A stretch of 34,158 nucleotides of DNA, taken from Pseudomonas izuensis (GTDB lineage: Bacteria > Pseudomonadota > Gammaproteobacteria > Pseudomonadales > Pseudomonadaceae). Positions 32,388 through 34,158 of the stretch are shown here, in pieces. The first letter of the stretch is position 1. Each line of letters opens with the position of its first letter. The position numbers and the translations under genes were made by a program. The stretch spans positions 144,618 to 178,775 of the forward strand of contig NZ_WTFT01000022.1 of assembly GCF_009861505.1 (NCBI RefSeq), in the 5' to 3' direction. The notes beneath the pieces are model-generated. The model searched no databases. It had not been told where the DNA came from and was given only the letters and a program-made list of their open reading frames with translations.

Positions 32388-32929
32388 AAGACACCGGGAA
32401 AAGTTCGATGGTCAGGCTGTTTCTAAGGTCCTATGACGATTTCAAGGCGCGGTTGCGCCGGCGTCTTGGCTGCGAAGATCTGGCCAACGATGTGCTGCAC
32501 GAAACCTGGCTGCGGGTCGACCGCATGGAAGTCCCGCCGGATATTGCTCAACCGAGTGCCTACCTCTATCGCATGGCCCTCAATGTTGCCGCGGACAGGC
32601 GTCAGGCGGATGCCCGGTTGCTCACCGGCAGCGAAGTGGAGGAATTGTTGCAGGTATCTGATGACGCACTCGATCCGGCGCGGGTGGTAGGCGGGCAGAG
32701 GGAAGTCCATTTGCTGGTCAGCGCCTTGTATGAACTGCCGGCACGTCGGCGCAAGATCTTCATTGCCGCACGCCTTGAAGAGGCGCCGCATCTGGAAATT
32801 TCCCAACGTTTCGGGATTTCGACACGCATGGTCGAGAAGGAAATCAAAGCCGCTTTGACCCATTGCGCCGGGCGTCTGGAAAGAAAAGTGATTCAGCGGT
32901 TCGGTCCCGGTGCGGGAAAACAGTCTTGA
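32384..32929 (+). CDS. vreI: ECF sigma-70 factor, VreI-like
   Basis: 181 aa from ATG 32384, which overlaps the vreA-like stop (ATGA) and has AAAGGAG upstream; an in-frame ATG at 32354 is less likely. Region 2 lies at about 12-78 (CEDLANDVLHETWLRVDRM; PSAYLYRMALNVAADRR is the -10 binding helix). Region 4 lies at about 107-165 (LYELPARRRKIFIAARLEEA, then FGISTRMVEKEIKAAL as the -35 reader). It lacks regions 1 and 3, as expected for an ECF sigma of the iron-starvation/FecI type. It should be held inactive by the FecR-type protein encoded 52 bp downstream. Target promoters cannot be read from this window. Confidence 0.88.
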   Translation: MKDTGKSSMVRLFLRSYDDFKARLRRRLGCEDLANDVLHETWLRVDRMEVPPDIAQPSAYLYRMALNVAADRRQADARLLTGSEVEELLQVSDDALDPARVVGGQREVHLLVSALYELPARRRKIFIAARLEEAPHLEISQRFGISTRMVEKEIKAALTHCAGRLERKVIQRFGPGAGKQS

Positions 32930-32981
32930 TAGAAGAGCCCAGAATAATCCGTGAGTATCCCCGCGCTTGAACATATTCCGT

Positions 32982-33899
32982 ATGTCCTCTGTTGAGATGA
33001 CGCCTCAGGACCGGCTCGACAGTGAAGCCCGGGACTGGTTGCTCCTTCTGACCTCGGGCCGGGCGACCGTTGCCGATGCGCAAGCCTTGCGCCAGTGGTG
33101 CGCACAAAGCCCCGAGCATGCTCGCGCATTCGAGCAGAGCAAGGTGTTGTGGCAGCAACTGCAACCCGCCGCGCAACAGTTGCAGGCACCACGGCATCTG
33201 GGACGTCGAGCCTTTCTGGGCGCCGCCATTGCGGCATCAGCGGCGTTTTTTCTGGTTCGCGCAACGGTGCCCGGAGGCTTTTCCGGATTGGGGGCGGACT
33301 ACGTCACGCAAGTCGGCGAGCAACGGCGCGTCGATCTGGCTGATGGTGTAAGTCTGGAGCTCAATACCCAGACGCGTATCAACCGTGGGGATGGCGACCG
33401 TTACCTGGAGTTGCTCAGCGGTGAAGTGGAAGTGCGCACTAGCGCCCAAACGCCACTCAAGGTACGGGCGGGGACGGGATGGTTGAGCGCAACCGAGGCC
33501 AGGTTCAACCTGCGTAATACCGATCGGAACGTGTGCCTTACCTGTCTGGAGGGAATGTTGGAGGCGGATGTCCTGGGTCGTCGTATTTTGGTCGGGCCGG
33601 GTCGGCAACTGATCTGGAACGCCGAGCGTGTCGGTACGCCGCAAGCCGTCGACACCGCGACGGTCATCGCCTGGCGCCAGCAAATACTGGTGTTCAACGA
33701 CGCCACCTTGTCTTCGGTGATCGATGAGATCAACCGCTACCGCCCCGGCATGTTGCTGTTGCTCAACAGCGAACTGGGTAAACGCAAGGTGCAGGCGCGA
33801 TTCAGCCTGGATCAACTGGCGGGTGTGGCGTTGTTGATTCGCGATGCCTACGGGGTCAAGTGCACGGAACTGCCGGGCGGCGTTGTGGTGCTCAGCTAG
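32982..33899 (+). CDS. vreR: FecR-type transmembrane anti-sigma factor, VreR-like, with twin-arginine motif
   Basis: 305 aa from ATG 32982; a TTG at 32967 and an ATG at 32997 are alternatives, all without a strong ribosome site. The cytosolic anti-sigma part (about 9-52) is the DUF4880 domain (EARDWLLLLTSGRATVADAQ, LRQWCAQSPEHARAFEQ). One transmembrane helix at about 77-92 is preceded by GRRAFLG with Arg75-Arg76, a Tat-like signal. The periplasmic FecR domain (about 105-200) contains EQRRVDLADGVSLELNTQTR and LLSGEVEVRT. The C-terminal STN-like domain (about 230-300) would meet the STN domain of the VreA-like protein. No TonB-dependent receptor gene follows; the next 259 bp hold only repeats. 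Confidence 0.87.
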   Translation: MSSVEMTPQDRLDSEARDWLLLLTSGRATVADAQALRQWCAQSPEHARAFEQSKVLWQQLQPAAQQLQAPRHLGRRAFLGAAIAASAAFFLVRATVPGGFSGLGADYVTQVGEQRRVDLADGVSLELNTQTRINRGDGDRYLELLSGEVEVRTSAQTPLKVRAGTGWLSATEARFNLRNTDRNVCLTCLEGMLEADVLGRRILVGPGRQLIWNAERVGTPQAVDTATVIAWRQQILVFNDATLSSVIDEINRYRPGMLLLLNSELGKRKVQARFSLDQLAGVALLIRDAYGVKCTELPGGVVVLS

Positions 33900-33903
33900 G
33901 GCT

Positions 33904-33928
33904 GTGGGAGCAAAGCTTGCTCGCGAAG
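33904..33928 (+). repeat. Single REP sequence
   Basis: GTGGGAGCAAAGCTTGCTCG followed by CGAAG. No inverted partner lies close by, so it is a solo REP just after the vreR-like stop. It could form a small hairpin (GAGCAAAGCTTGCTC) at the 3' end of that transcript. Confidence 0.8.
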
Positions 33929-33962
33929 GCGGCCTGACCCTTGCGAATGTACTCAATCCCTT

Positions 33963-34061
33963 GTGGGAGCAATGCTTGCTCGCGATGGACGTCAACGATA
34001 ACGCGTGCTGTCTGCATGACCACGTTGTCTGGAAATCCATCGCGAGCAGGCTCGCTCCTAC
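33963..34061. repeat. REPIN with unlike arms, spacer shared (inverted) with 154-251
   Basis: The left arm is GTGGGAGCAATGCTTGCTCG and the right arm ends GCAGGCTCGCTCCTAC at 34061; their outer parts differ, so the element mixes two REP variants. The spacer carries CGATAACGCGTGCTGTCTG, the reverse complement of the spacer in the REPIN at 154-251. Confidence 0.88.
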
Positions 34062-34068
34062 AGTCTGG

Positions 34069-34115
34069 AGGCGGCCTGACAGCCGACCTGCCATTGGCAG
34101 ATACCCCCCAATCCC
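34069..34115 (-). repeat. REPIN-associated module, inverted copy of 253-298
   Basis: GCGGCCTGACAGCCGACCTG (34071-34090), then TTGGCAGATACC, is the reverse complement of the module after the first REPIN. The final 43 bp are G/T-rich with two long G runs and hold no gene that I can see. Confidence 0.7.
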
Positions 34116-34158
34116 TTGTGGGGGGAAGTGGTTGTCTCTGTGGGGGGGTGCTGTTGTG

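Overview
The window looks like chromosome of a fluorescent-group Pseudomonas. The evidence is high-GC coding sequence with long antisense open frames, dense REP/REPIN palindromes of the GTAGGAGC.../GTGGGAGC... type, a 180-kDa class NAD-glutamate dehydrogenase (gdhB) beside a moxR/bat operon, and a VreA-VreI-VreR-like (PUMA3-type) cell-surface signalling cassette. I recognise no transposase, phage gene, CRISPR array, rRNA or tRNA. Family assignments come from reading motifs and recalling families; no search was run.

Layout. 1-842: the 3' tail of an unidentified gene, then about 780 bp of non-coding repeats (REPIN, a hairpin-rich pseudomonad repeat, an 8-bp tandem repeat). 843-4354: a secreted YCF48-like beta-propeller and an MMPL/RND transporter, closed by a strong terminator. 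4479-6830: a FadR-type GntR repressor (minus) facing a small acidic protein translationally overlapped with a periplasmic lactonase-fold protein. 6952-8047: four small exported or membrane proteins (59, 41, 70 and 85 aa), one of them very short. 8167-13642 (minus): sbcD-sbcC-glutathione transferase, an operon with ATGA overlaps. 13848-20693 (minus): moxR-DUF58-DUF4381-batA-batB/TPR-batD, six genes with overlapping stops and starts. 20961-21314: a small acidic protein. 21812-26707: gdhB, behind a structured leader of about 500 bp and before a textbook terminator. 26879-28834 (minus): a lipoprotein, a secreted cupin and an antibiotic-biosynthesis-monooxygenase-like protein. 28959-31038: a MocR-type (GntR plus aminotransferase fold) regulator divergent from a carboxymuconolactone-decarboxylase/AhpD-like gene. 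31168-33899: a small secreted protein divergent from vreA-vreI-vreR-like genes. The window ends in another REP cluster.

How the genes work together. MoxR (AAA+) and the VWA/TPR/BatD membrane proteins probably form one envelope complex, in which the second VWA protein has lost its metal site. SbcD and SbcC form the Mre11/Rad50-type nuclease. VreA-like (STN plus TonB-like C-terminus), VreI-like (ECF sigma) and VreR-like (FecR-type anti-sigma) should relay a periplasmic signal to transcription. The MocR regulator probably controls the divergent AhpD-like gene. REPINs sit at the end of most transcription units, and similar composite repeats lie at both edges of the window.

The strongest candidate for an unusual system is the VreA/VreI/VreR-like cassette. 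It has no TonB-dependent receptor in view and a twin-arginine motif in its anti-sigma factor. The run of small exported proteins at 6.9-8.0 kb is the least understood part.
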